DNA of 27,034 nt from Candidatus Delongbacteria bacterium (GTDB taxonomy: Bacteria; Delongbacteria; UBA4055): assembly GCA_027858795.1 (NCBI GenBank), contig JAQICF010000193.1, positions 1 to 27,034 on the forward strand, written 5' to 3'. The position numbers and the translations under genes are program-made. The notes under the pieces are model-generated. The model ran no database searches. It saw nothing but the letters and a program-made list of their open reading frames with translations, and was not told the DNA's origin. Positions 1 to 8,600 of this stretch are shown one piece after another; position 1 is the stretch's first letter, and every line of letters starts with the position of its first letter.

Positions 1-100
1 TTCTAACCTCTAATTTCTAATTTTAATAGACTTGCAGAAGTCAATAATTTTCACTACAATGTAGTGAGTTAAAATATGATCAAATACGCGGATATAGAAG

Positions 101-124
101 AAAAAAAACGCCATATGGCGCTTT
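101..124 (-). terminator. Intrinsic-terminator-like hairpin (minus strand)
   Basis: The minus strand reads a CGCC-ATAT-GGCG stem-loop followed directly by eight T (complement of the A-run 101-108). Flanking AAA/TTT can extend the stem around a single bulged base. It lies downstream of efp and of the first efp terminator, so it could be a backup terminator or end a small transcript from 125-227. Confidence 0.5.
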
Positions 125-158
125 GCCACACGTTGTAAACTTTTACAACTTTGGCAAA
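122..158. repeat. Compound inverted repeat
   Basis: Inner arms GTTGTAAA (132-139) and TTTACAAC (142-149) are perfect complements. Outer arms TTTGCCA (122-128) and TGGCAAA (152-158) extend the stem across a small asymmetric bulge, giving about 15 pairs. It overlaps the end of the 26-codon ORF. The function is unknown. Confidence 0.5.
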
Positions 159-227
159 ATGGCACCAACGTAATCATCTATGGGTCCGAATGCTTTAACA
201 GTTAAATATACTTGTCCATCCATCAAA

Positions 228-258
228 TAAAAAAAGGGGTCGCATTCATACGACCCCT
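228..258 (-). terminator. Rho-independent terminator of efp, also a dispersed-hairpin copy
   Basis: Arms AGGGGTCG (235-242) and CGACCCCT (251-258) form an 8-bp GC-rich stem with an 8-nt loop. On the minus strand the stem runs into a T-tract (complement of 229-235). It begins 17 nt after the efp stop, as expected for an intrinsic terminator. The stem also belongs to the dispersed GGGGnCG/CGnCCCC hairpin family found at 3504, 14562, 14653 and 14700. Confidence 0.8.
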
Positions 259-274
259 ACTCTCAACTCAAGTG

Positions 275-832
275 CTACGCACGTGAAATATACTCACCAG
301 TTCGTGTATCGATCTTAACTTTTTCACCTTGCTTTATAAAAGCAGGAACTTTGATCTCATGTCCATTAGCTAACTTAGCTTCCTTTGTTAGGTTGCCTGA
401 AGTATTACCTCTTTCAACTTCCTCGGTATAATCTATCTCAGCAATAACAACTGTAGGTAATTCAATAGAAACAACTCTTCCTTCATAGAATTGAACTGTA
501 ATATTCATTTCTTCCTGCAAAAATACTACATTGTCTCCGATCTGATCTTTCTCAACTTCCAATTGCTCATAATTTTCATTATCCATAAAAGTATAAGTCG
601 TACCAGATGAATATAAATATTGCATCTCTCTAGTATCTAACCTAAGATCATCCACAGCGTCTGATGCAGGTATAATATCATTTGAAACTTGTCCTGAGAT
701 AATATTCTCAAGTTTTAACTTCATAACACAAGCTTTTTCACTAGGATTAAAATGTTCAGCTTTTAAAACCCTGAAGATCTCATTTTTCATTTTTAGAACA
801 TTTCCATTTCTTATCTCTTTGGCTTTTTTCAT
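275..832 (-). CDS. efp: Translation elongation factor P, with atypical tip loop
   Basis: EF-P binds between the ribosomal P and E sites and relieves stalling at consecutive prolines. The 185-residue length and co-linear similarity to bacterial EF-P fit the family, including the N-terminal KOW-like part (EIRNGNVLKM), central YLYSSG..YTFMDNENYEQL and C-terminal KIDTRTGEYISR. The catalytic loop normally reads PGKGQ or PGR with a modified Lys or Arg at the tip. Here it reads NPSEKAC, placing Glu32 at the tip with Lys33 next to it. The gene could therefore be an unmodified or divergent EF-P, or a second EF-P-like paralogue. The start is supported by GGAG at 838-841, 5 nt upstream of ATG. It appears to be a single-gene unit with its own promoter (863-891) and terminator (228-258). 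No EF-P-modifying enzyme gene is visible nearby. Confidence 0.95.
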   Translation of the reverse strand: MKKAKEIRNGNVLKMKNEIFRVLKAEHFNPSEKACVMKLKLENIISGQVSNDIIPASDAVDDLRLDTREMQYLYSSGTTYTFMDNENYEQLEVEKDQIGDNVVFLQEEMNITVQFYEGRVVSIELPTVVIAEIDYTEEVERGNTSGNLTKEAKLANGHEIKVPAFIKQGEKVKIDTRTGEYISRA

Positions 833-862
833 TACAGCTCCAGTAAGTTTTTAATTTTCAAT

Positions 863-891
863 AAAGTAATATGAAATTTTAATTAAGTCAA
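863..891 (-). promoter_or_regulatory. Candidate sigma70-like promoter of efp
   Basis: The minus strand has TTGACT (complement of 886-891), a 17-bp spacer and TACTTT (863-868), ending 30 nt before the efp ATG. The -35 is strong but the -10 is a weak match (3 of 6). The exact 17-bp spacing agrees with other candidate promoters in the window. Confidence 0.4.
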
Positions 892-992
892 TATTATGTT
901 TTCATAAAAATAAACAACCAATATCAAATGGTGTGCATTTTTTAAACAGGGGGGGTATTATCCCATTGCAATAGTGTGTTATAAGAAAAAAC

Positions 993-3368
993 TCATTTCT
1001 TGTATCTCTCTAATTCATTTCGTAACTCAATTATCCTTTGTTCTCTGTCCATAAATAGTTTATTGACTCGTTCTAAGTCAATGGTTTTTTCTTCTAAATC
1101 CCTGGTTCGTTCTTTAATAAGTTCTTCTAGATGATCTCTGTGTTGTGTGAGTTCATTTTCAGCCTGCTTGCGATCGGAAATGTCACGGAAAAACCAAACT
1201 CTTCCATAGTAGTTTTTATTTTCATCAATCATAGGAGCGGAATAACGCTCAAAAACAAACCCGTCTTTAAGAATTACTTCTTCAAAGCTTTTTCCCTCGG
1301 TATGTTTATAAAGATATTGCAACCTATTAACAAATTCTTCAGGTTTAACTAATTTATCCAAAACAAAATTTATAATTAGTTCATCAGAACGGGATTCAAT
1401 AAGATCATCCGGAATCCCCCACATTTTCAGGAATCGTTGATTGAATGATGTAACCCTGCCTTTCTCATCAACCACAAGAATTCCGTCAACGGATACTTCT
1501 TGCTGTGTTTTTAAAATAGTATTAGAATAATGAAGTTTGTCTTCTGCTTTCTTACGGTCTGTAATATCTTCAATAATACCGACTCCGCCCTTTAACTGAC
1601 CGCTAATTGTTTTCATCGGAGTAAAAATTATCCGAACCGGAGTAACTTTATCGGCAGTAGTAGAAGAATAAAGTCCTTCGTAATATCCGTTTTCGCCTGA
1701 CATTGTTTTTTTTACTGCTTCTACAATATTTTTATCCGGCAGATTAATCATATTCAAGCCTGTGAGTTTTTCACGGGAAGATCCGATTATTGCAACAAAT
1801 TTGTCATTGCAGGTTAAAATAACTCCATTTTCATCGAATGATAAAAGTCCTATAGGTGAATTCTCGAATATTAACCTGTATTTTTCTTCTGAAAGCCGTA
1901 AAGTTTCTTCAGCTCTTTTTTTGTCGGTAATATCTCTGTATGAAGATTGATAAGTACCGTCTTTCATCATTTTACTTTTCATTTCGATAATAATTTCAGA
2001 ATTGTCACTTCGACTTATTGTCCTTTCCTTTGTAACTATTTGGCCTTGTTTAAGCAGATCAAATCTTAAAGAGGTGTTTTTTAGACTTCCCTCTGTAAAA
2101 GGCATTTCAGATATGTGCTTGCCTATCATTTCTTCTCTTGAGAAACCAAATAATTCGCAAGCTACTTCGTTAGCATCTGTCAAATAACCTTCATTTGAAC
2201 CGACAAGGATTCCGTCTGCAGAAAATTCTATTATATCACGATACCTTGCTTCAGATTCTTTCAGGTCTTTCTCATATTTTTTCTTTTTTGTAATTTCAAT
2301 TTTTCTTCTTAAATGATAATTACGACCAAGAATCAGCAACAAAATACCCAAAACGATAACAGCAGAAATAAGAACACCTTTGATAACCCTGTAATCTTCT
2401 TTGTAATAATCAGTATAAATTAATCCGTCTAAATCGTAGTTTTGTTTAATCATACCTAATTTTGCAAATGTATCGGCAATATGTTTCCATCTTCCAGGAT
2501 TGATGTGTCCTATCTCAACCAATTCATGAAACATCAGTTTGTCTATTTGTTGATACTCGTAAAAAAGATTTTCTCTCGAAGCATTTGGTTTGTATTTTGA
2601 AATTATCAAACTAATGATTTCTTCAGGATTTTCTAGTGCATATTTCCATCCTTTTATGCTTGCTTCTCTGAAAGCCAAAACTCTATCAGGATGATCTTCA
2701 ATTTCGTTCTCGGAAGTAAAAAGACAGTCCCCGTAAAAATCTATTCCGTATGTTATCGGACGTATATATGAAAAAGTGTTTATGTTCTGATCTTGAAAAT
2801 ATGATATATCTGTTATATATCCACTTGCACCATCAATTTTATTCTGTAGAAGATCTTTATAATTACCGGTAAATTCTTTTATTGTTACTTTATCTAAGAC
2901 TCTTTCGTTGCGAAGCATTGCCCTGATTTCAACATTTTTTTCACCCAGCATTATTGCTTTGTCTATAAGCTGGCTTGGAGCATCGATTTCATTTGCACGA
3001 TTGACTATAAGTGCTACCGGAGAGTGCTGAAATATTGCGGCGAGAACGACAACAGGAGAACCACTCATTCTGTCAACAATAATTGACGGTGTCTGAACGC
3101 CATATTCTGCTTTATTGGAAATAACTTCGTTCATCACATCTGTATCTGTTCCGCCTTCTATGATATTTACTTCCAGTCCGGCATCTTTATAAAAGCCTTT
3201 TTCTTTTGCTGCATAGTATCCGGCGAACTGAAACTGATGAAACCATCTGAGTTGCAGATTCACTTTTTCCAGGTTTTCCTCATGTGCTTTTGGAAACAGC
3301 GGGGAAACCAAAATAAAAGAAGTTATTGTCAAGAGTAATATTTTTCTAAAGTTATTTATAATAATCAT
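993..3368 (-). CDS. Membrane sensor: NMT1/THI5-like binding domain plus three PAS domains, no kinase
   Basis: This 791-residue protein has an N-terminal export signal (residues 8-25) and a periplasmic NMT1/THI5-like solute-binding domain (about 37-320; the signature starts LQLRWFHQFQFAGYYAAKEK). A transmembrane helix follows (330-348), then three cytoplasmic PAS domains (about 371-488, 489-612 and 613-738) and a charged coiled coil to the end. NMT1 domains bind thiamine-precursor-like or other small ligands; the ligand here cannot be told. Proteins of this layout usually continue into a histidine kinase, GGDEF or similar output. Here the reading frame stops straight after the coiled coil (IIELRNELERYKK), and no kinase remnant is seen in the following 160 bases. 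It may signal through a partner kinase, and the hybrid kinase encoded just upstream is a candidate. An AGG-containing ribosome site lies about 8 nt before ATG. Confidence 0.85.
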   Translation of the reverse strand: MIIINNFRKILLLTITSFILVSPLFPKAHEENLEKVNLQLRWFHQFQFAGYYAAKEKGFYKDAGLEVNIIEGGTDTDVMNEVISNKAEYGVQTPSIIVDRMSGSPVVVLAAIFQHSPVALIVNRANEIDAPSQLIDKAIMLGEKNVEIRAMLRNERVLDKVTIKEFTGNYKDLLQNKIDGASGYITDISYFQDQNINTFSYIRPITYGIDFYGDCLFTSENEIEDHPDRVLAFREASIKGWKYALENPEEIISLIISKYKPNASRENLFYEYQQIDKLMFHELVEIGHINPGRWKHIADTFAKLGMIKQNYDLDGLIYTDYYKEDYRVIKGVLISAVIVLGILLLILGRNYHLRRKIEITKKKKYEKDLKESEARYRDIIEFSADGILVGSNEGYLTDANEVACELFGFSREEMIGKHISEMPFTEGSLKNTSLRFDLLKQGQIVTKERTISRSDNSEIIIEMKSKMMKDGTYQSSYRDITDKKRAEETLRLSEEKYRLIFENSPIGLLSFDENGVILTCNDKFVAIIGSSREKLTGLNMINLPDKNIVEAVKKTMSGENGYYEGLYSSTTADKVTPVRIIFTPMKTISGQLKGGVGIIEDITDRKKAEDKLHYSNTILKTQQEVSVDGILVVDEKGRVTSFNQRFLKMWGIPDDLIESRSDELIINFVLDKLVKPEEFVNRLQYLYKHTEGKSFEEVILKDGFVFERYSAPMIDENKNYYGRVWFFRDISDRKQAENELTQHRDHLEELIKERTRDLEEKTIDLERVNKLFMDREQRIIELRNELERYKK

Positions 3369-3503
3369 AGTTCTAACCTAATATTTGTTGAACATTTGTC
3401 ATATTCGGGTTTACCCCGCTTATCACTTATCACTTAATTTCCGCTTATTTTATTGATCTTTTTTTTAAATCCTTATTTCCTGTGATATCTTTTAATCGTA
3501 TTA

Positions 3504-3530
3504 GGAACGCATTCCTGCGTTCCCCTACGG
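3504..3530. repeat. Dispersed hairpin repeat copy
   Basis: Perfect arms GGAACGC (3504-3510) and GCGTTCC (3517-3523) enclose the loop ATTCCT, followed by the CCCTACGG flank typical of this family. It lies in the 195-bp gap between two signalling genes, with no T-run on either side, so it is probably a repeat element rather than a terminator. AT-rich short direct repeats (TATCAATT-type) adjoin it at 3537-3567. Confidence 0.65.
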
Positions 3531-3563
3531 AATAATTATCAATTATCAATTGTAAATTGTCAA

Positions 3564-5585
3564 TTAATTTTCCCCATCTAATACTTCTCTAACAGCAACA
3601 GCTAATTCTTTTTTCAAGAACGGTTTCATGATAATCTGCTTAATTGATGTATTATCTTTTCTGACACCATTTAAAAGTTTGCTAAATCCTGTGCAAAGAA
3701 TTATCGGAATATCTGGTCTAATTTCTAGCATTTCGTTAGACAACTCAATTCCTGTTAGACCGGGCATTGAGATATCCGTTATAACGAGATCGAATTTATT
3801 TGGATCATTTCTGAATATTTTGAGTGCTTCATTACTTTTAAGAGTAGAGGTTACTTTGTACCCTATATCTTCCAATATCATTTTTCCCAAAGCTGTAATT
3901 TGTTCTTCATCATCAACAAATAAAATATTTTCAGCTCCTGTTGGCAATTCATCTATTTTTTCATCAACAACTATTTCATCTATAAGTTTATTATAAGGTA
4001 ATAAAACACTGAAAGTTGAACCTTTTCCAATTTCACTGTAAACTGATATAAATCCATTTATATTTTTAATAATACCATCAATTACCGCCAAGCCAAGCCC
4101 AGTACCTTCTCCTACTTTTTTTGTAGTATAATATGGTTCGAAAATTCTTTCAATATCAGTTTTCTTGATTCCCACACCAGTATCACTTATCAGTAATCTT
4201 AGATAACAACCGGGTTTTATATCGTATTCATTTTTTTCTACATCAAATTTAGTAATATCTGTATATTCAAGAGAAGTTCCCAGTATTCCGCCTTTCTCCT
4301 CCATAGCCTGGAATGAATTAGTACATAAATTCATTACTATCTGATGAATTTGTGTTGGATCAGCCATAACTGTTCCTTGTAATGTTTGAATATCTTGCCG
4401 GATATCAATAGTACTTGGAATTGAAGCTCTTAATAATTTCAATGCCTCTTTAACAATAAGATCAACTCTGACCGGGATTAGTTCCTGTTCTGTTTTTCTA
4501 CCTAATGTTAATATTTGTTTTACCAGTTCTTTAGCTCGATTTCCTGCTCTAAGCACTTCTGATAATTTACTGCTTGTAGAATTGTCTTCAGGTAATTCCA
4601 GCTTAGCTAATTCTGTGTAGCCCAAAATTGCAGTTAATGTGTTATTGAAATCATGCGCTATACCACCTGCCAATGTTCCTATAGCTTCCATCTTCTGTGA
4701 TTGTCTTAATTGTCTTTCCAGCTTATTATGCGCAGTCATATCCCTTTTAATTGCAAAGTATCCATGATTTTCATTATCATTATTTCTCATAGGTGAGATA
4801 GTACTATCTTCTTCTATTAGGGAACCATCCTTCTTTTTGTTGATTATCGTCCCTCTCCACACATTCCCAGTTGTAATTGCTTCCCATATTTCATTGTACA
4901 ATTCCTTAGATTGTTTTCCACTTTTCAAAAATCTTGGGTTTTGACCGATAACTTCAGAAGAACTATATCCTGTGATCTTTTCAAATGCTGGATTAACATA
5001 ATTTATATTCCCTTCAAGATCTGTGATGATTATATCTTCCTCTGTCTGCTCAAGTATCATACCTAAACGATTTATCTGTGAGATCCTGTCTTCAATAATG
5101 TCTTCCTGCTCCAAATTAATTTTTTTCTGTTCAGCTTCAGCTTTTAATCTTAATGATACTTCTTCAAAAAGACGATCATTCTTTTCCTCTAATTCCTTTT
5201 GTACGTCTGTAAGCTTCAAATGTGTTTTGATCCTTGCTAACAGTTCATGAGGATTAAATGGTTTTGTTATATAATCCACACCGCCACTCTCAAAACCTTT
5301 TATAATACTCTCGGCGTCTGTTTTTATTGTTAAAAATAATATTGGTATCTTTTTATATTCATCAATTGATTTTATTTTCTCACAAAGCTCAAAACCATTT
5401 ATCTCAGGCATAATAACGTCAAGCAAGATTATATCAGGAATTTCCTTTGATAAAATATTAAGTGCTTGTTCTCCAGTAGTGGCAAATGAAAGTATATAAC
5501 CTTCGTTTTGAAGAAAATTACCAACTACCTGAATATTCTTAGGTGTGTCATCAATTATCAGAACATTGTATTTTTTGTTTTTCAT
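3564..5585 (-). CDS. Hybrid histidine kinase: REC-PAS-HisKA-HATPase-REC
   Basis: This soluble 673-residue sensor kinase has no signal peptide or membrane helix. It starts with a receiver domain (about 6-120; acidic D12/D13, phospho-acceptor D56, T86, K108) and a coiled coil. A PAS domain follows (about 175-285), then a dimerisation/phospho-acceptor region with H311 in the motif GGIAHDFNN. The ATPase domain has an N-box around N419/N423, G1 DTGVGI, and G2 GEGTGLGLA at 492-500. A C-terminal receiver (about 552-670) has phospho-site D604 and K654. All residues needed for phosphotransfer are present. The front receiver suggests it takes phosphate from another kinase, plausibly the upstream triple-binding-domain hybrid kinase, whose stop is only 57 nt away, so the two are probably co-transcribed. 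AAGGGG precedes ATG at good spacing. The output partner is unknown. Confidence 0.93.
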   Translation of the reverse strand: MKNKKYNVLIIDDTPKNIQVVGNFLQNEGYILSFATTGEQALNILSKEIPDIILLDVIMPEINGFELCEKIKSIDEYKKIPILFLTIKTDAESIIKGFESGGVDYITKPFNPHELLARIKTHLKLTDVQKELEEKNDRLFEEVSLRLKAEAEQKKINLEQEDIIEDRISQINRLGMILEQTEEDIIITDLEGNINYVNPAFEKITGYSSSEVIGQNPRFLKSGKQSKELYNEIWEAITTGNVWRGTIINKKKDGSLIEEDSTISPMRNNDNENHGYFAIKRDMTAHNKLERQLRQSQKMEAIGTLAGGIAHDFNNTLTAILGYTELAKLELPEDNSTSSKLSEVLRAGNRAKELVKQILTLGRKTEQELIPVRVDLIVKEALKLLRASIPSTIDIRQDIQTLQGTVMADPTQIHQIVMNLCTNSFQAMEEKGGILGTSLEYTDITKFDVEKNEYDIKPGCYLRLLISDTGVGIKKTDIERIFEPYYTTKKVGEGTGLGLAVIDGIIKNINGFISVYSEIGKGSTFSVLLPYNKLIDEIVVDEKIDELPTGAENILFVDDEEQITALGKMILEDIGYKVTSTLKSNEALKIFRNDPNKFDLVITDISMPGLTGIELSNEMLEIRPDIPIILCTGFSKLLNGVRKDNTSIKQIIMKPFLKKELAVAVREVLDGEN

Positions 5586-5642
5586 TTATTCCCCTTAAAA
5601 TGTATTTTAAACCTTAAGTAATTGTACCAAATAAGCTCCACT

Positions 5643-8600
5643 CTATCTAATTTTCTTGATGAGTTCAATGTAATTATTTAATAGATTTTTTATGATTTCA
5701 ATATCAAAATTATTTACTGCGTTTCCAATATCTTTTGCGTATTTAATTATAGTAGTTGAATTATGTTCTTCTGCTAATTTTTCAAGTTGAATTGAAAAAT
5801 TCTTAATTTCATCTAAGTTTTGCTTCTCAATGGAACTTTTGTAAGTTTTAAAAAGCTCTCCAGTAAGCTCTTGATAGAATTTGTTAGGATTCTTCAATTT
5901 ATCATCTAAAATTTTTATCTCTTGTTTCATTTGCTTCACTGTAAAAGGAAGAAATTCCTTGAATTTGCTTAATAGTTCTTTACGTGAAATCGGCTTTCTA
6001 ATATAGCCGTTGAATTTTGAACTTTCCAATTTCGAACTTTCACTAGCCATAACTGAAGCTGTTACAGCTACTATTGGAATATTCACTAAACTCTGATCTC
6101 TTTTTATAATATCTGTAGCCTCATAACCATCCATTTCAGGCATACGAATATCCATTAGAATGACATCCGGTACATATAATTTAGCTAGATCTACAGCTTC
6201 TTTACCATTTTGGGCTTCATATATTTCAAACCCTTGCTCCTCACATAACTCTTTTATAAGCACTCTATTTGATTCCACATCATCAGCAATTAATATCTTC
6301 TTTTTTTCGAAAACAACATCCTCAAAAGTCTCTCCATTGGAAATAATACCATGTTTTTTACCATCTATAGTGACATCATAAAAGTCAATTGTAAATTTAG
6401 TACCTTCACCAATTTCACTTTGAACATGAATTGTTCCGTTCATCATTTTTGTTAGACTGTGAGTAATAGCTAACCCTAAACCTGTACCTTTTGTTATCCT
6501 TTTTATTTTCGATTCACCTACCTGAATAAATGGTTCAAAAATCTTAGCTATATTTTCTTTATTTATTCCTATACCGCTATCTTCAACTATTATATTTATA
6601 TCGGTCAAATTATCTTTAAAATTACTATATTCAGTGGTCAATTTAATATATCCTGAATTTGTAAATTTAATAGCATTGCTTATAAGATTAAAAAATATCT
6701 GCCTAAGTCTGCTTTCATCAAGGACTATCTCAATTGAAGTATCTGATAAGTGCTCTGTTATAAAATCCAATCCTTTCTTTTTCAGATCTTTATCAAAAAA
6801 TTGTTCTATTTCATAGATCGTGCTTACTATATTAAAACTGGAATACATCAATTCCATTTTCTTTGCTTCGATCTTTGATATATCAAGAATGTCATTGATT
6901 AGAGTCAATAGTGTATTTCCACCAGCTTTTATCGTAGAAATATAGCTTAATTGTTTGCTTGTTAAAGGTGTTCTTTCCATTAATTCTGTAAAGCCGATTA
7001 TAGCATTCATTGGAGTTCTTATTTCATGGCTCATATTAGCCAAAAACTCACTCTTGGCATTTGTCGCTTCTTCAGCTATGTTCTTTGCTTTGATCAACTC
7101 TACCTCGGTCTTTTTTCTTAGATCTATCTCACTAGATAATCTTCTGTTCCAATAGAAGATCAGTACAAGAATCATTATAGCAGATAGAACGACCTTCCAA
7201 ACCAATGAATAATCGATCAGATCTCCTTCAGTTCCATGCCATTTTTCAAAAATTGCATTCTTTTCCTCTATGGTAATAGTTGCAATGGATTTATTTATTA
7301 TATTAAGTAAGTCTCTACTATACTTAGAGACACCTATCCTATAATCCCTGGAATATTCTGTTACACCGACTACCTTCAATGCAGTCAGCATCTGCTCTTT
7401 CTTAGAGTATTGAAATTCTGAATAATGCCTTAGATAAAGATCTATTTTTTTCTTTATAAGATCATTATATGCGATATCGGGATCTGAATAATAAAAAAGT
7501 CCTAGATCTGGATAATCTCTTTTTATTAACTCAGTTTCAGAAGTTCCCTGCTGAACACCGAGTTTTAATTTACCAACTTTTTCAAGTCCATCAACAAAAT
7601 CCTGATCATTCCTTCCAATTATTACGATCTGAGAAGTGAACAACACATCTGAAAAAACCATGTATTTTGATCTTTCAGGGGTTTCAGACACCCCATCAAT
7701 GATATCGATCTTACCGGATTTCATAAGGTTTAAAGTTTCTGCCCAGTTCTTGCTTCTTATCCTAGTAAATTTAATTCCTGACCGTTTGGTCATAATGTCC
7801 CAAAGTTCAGCAATTATTCCTACATAATTGCTATCCTGATCATACATTGCATTAGGAGGCCAGTCTGGATCTCCTGCAATCTTTATGGTCGTATTATCAG
7901 CCAACCATTCATGTTCCCTTCTGCTTAATTGAATTTCTCTGCTGGTAAGTATAGATTCTCCAAACCATTTTTTCCTAAAGTCCCTGTTCTTTTTTTCCGG
8001 TATACTTCTAAGAACTTTATTTATAATTTTCAAAAGCACTGTATCATTCTTACTCACACCAATTGAAATTTCAGCTCTCCAATCAGGGATCTCATTGACT
8101 ACTTTAAGATTTGTGATCATTTCTTCCTGAAATATATGTGTAAATACAGGTAGGTTGCCAATATAAGCATCAGCTTTCCCGTAGGAAACAGCTTCAATAC
8201 ATTCTTTGTTTGAAGATCTTAATACAGGGAATATTTTTAAACCTGACGCAGTGATATACTCGTGGATGTATGAATCTTTATTCACTGCGATCGTCTTTCC
8301 TTTAAGATCGTTGAACCTATTTATATCTTCTCTGTCTGATTTAACGACTATCACAAGTGGAACATCAATAAAAGGATCAGAAAATTTCATAAATTCTTCT
8401 CTTTTATTTGTCCGTACTATCGCAGAAATCCCTTCATACGTACCCTTCTTTGTCTTATCAAAAATGTAAGACCATACTCCAGGTACAACATTTATTCTTA
8501 TTCCTGTTTTCTTTTCAATGACTTTAATATAGTCAGCAGATAGTCCTGCGTGATTATCATTTTTATCAGCAAAATCGAATGGAGGCCATTTATAGTCTGC

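Larger units (their letters stand above)
1..274. other. Non-coding tail downstream of efp, rich in hairpins
   Basis: No convincing gene is seen. The stretch holds a perfect short dyad at 51-67 (TCACTACA/TGTAGTGA), a T-tailed minus-strand hairpin at 101-124, a compound inverted repeat at 122-158 and the efp terminator at 228-258. Between the two T-tailed hairpins the minus strand has a 26-codon ATG ORF (143-223, beginning MDGQVYLTVKAFG). It has no Shine-Dalgarno sequence and starts directly after the terminator T-run. It could be a remnant of a lost gene, a short peptide, or chance. Confidence 0.5.

Noticed and set aside
949..955. Run of seven G as a phase-variable tract
   Set aside because: It lies between genes, not in a coding start or in a recognised promoter spacer, so switching is unsupported.
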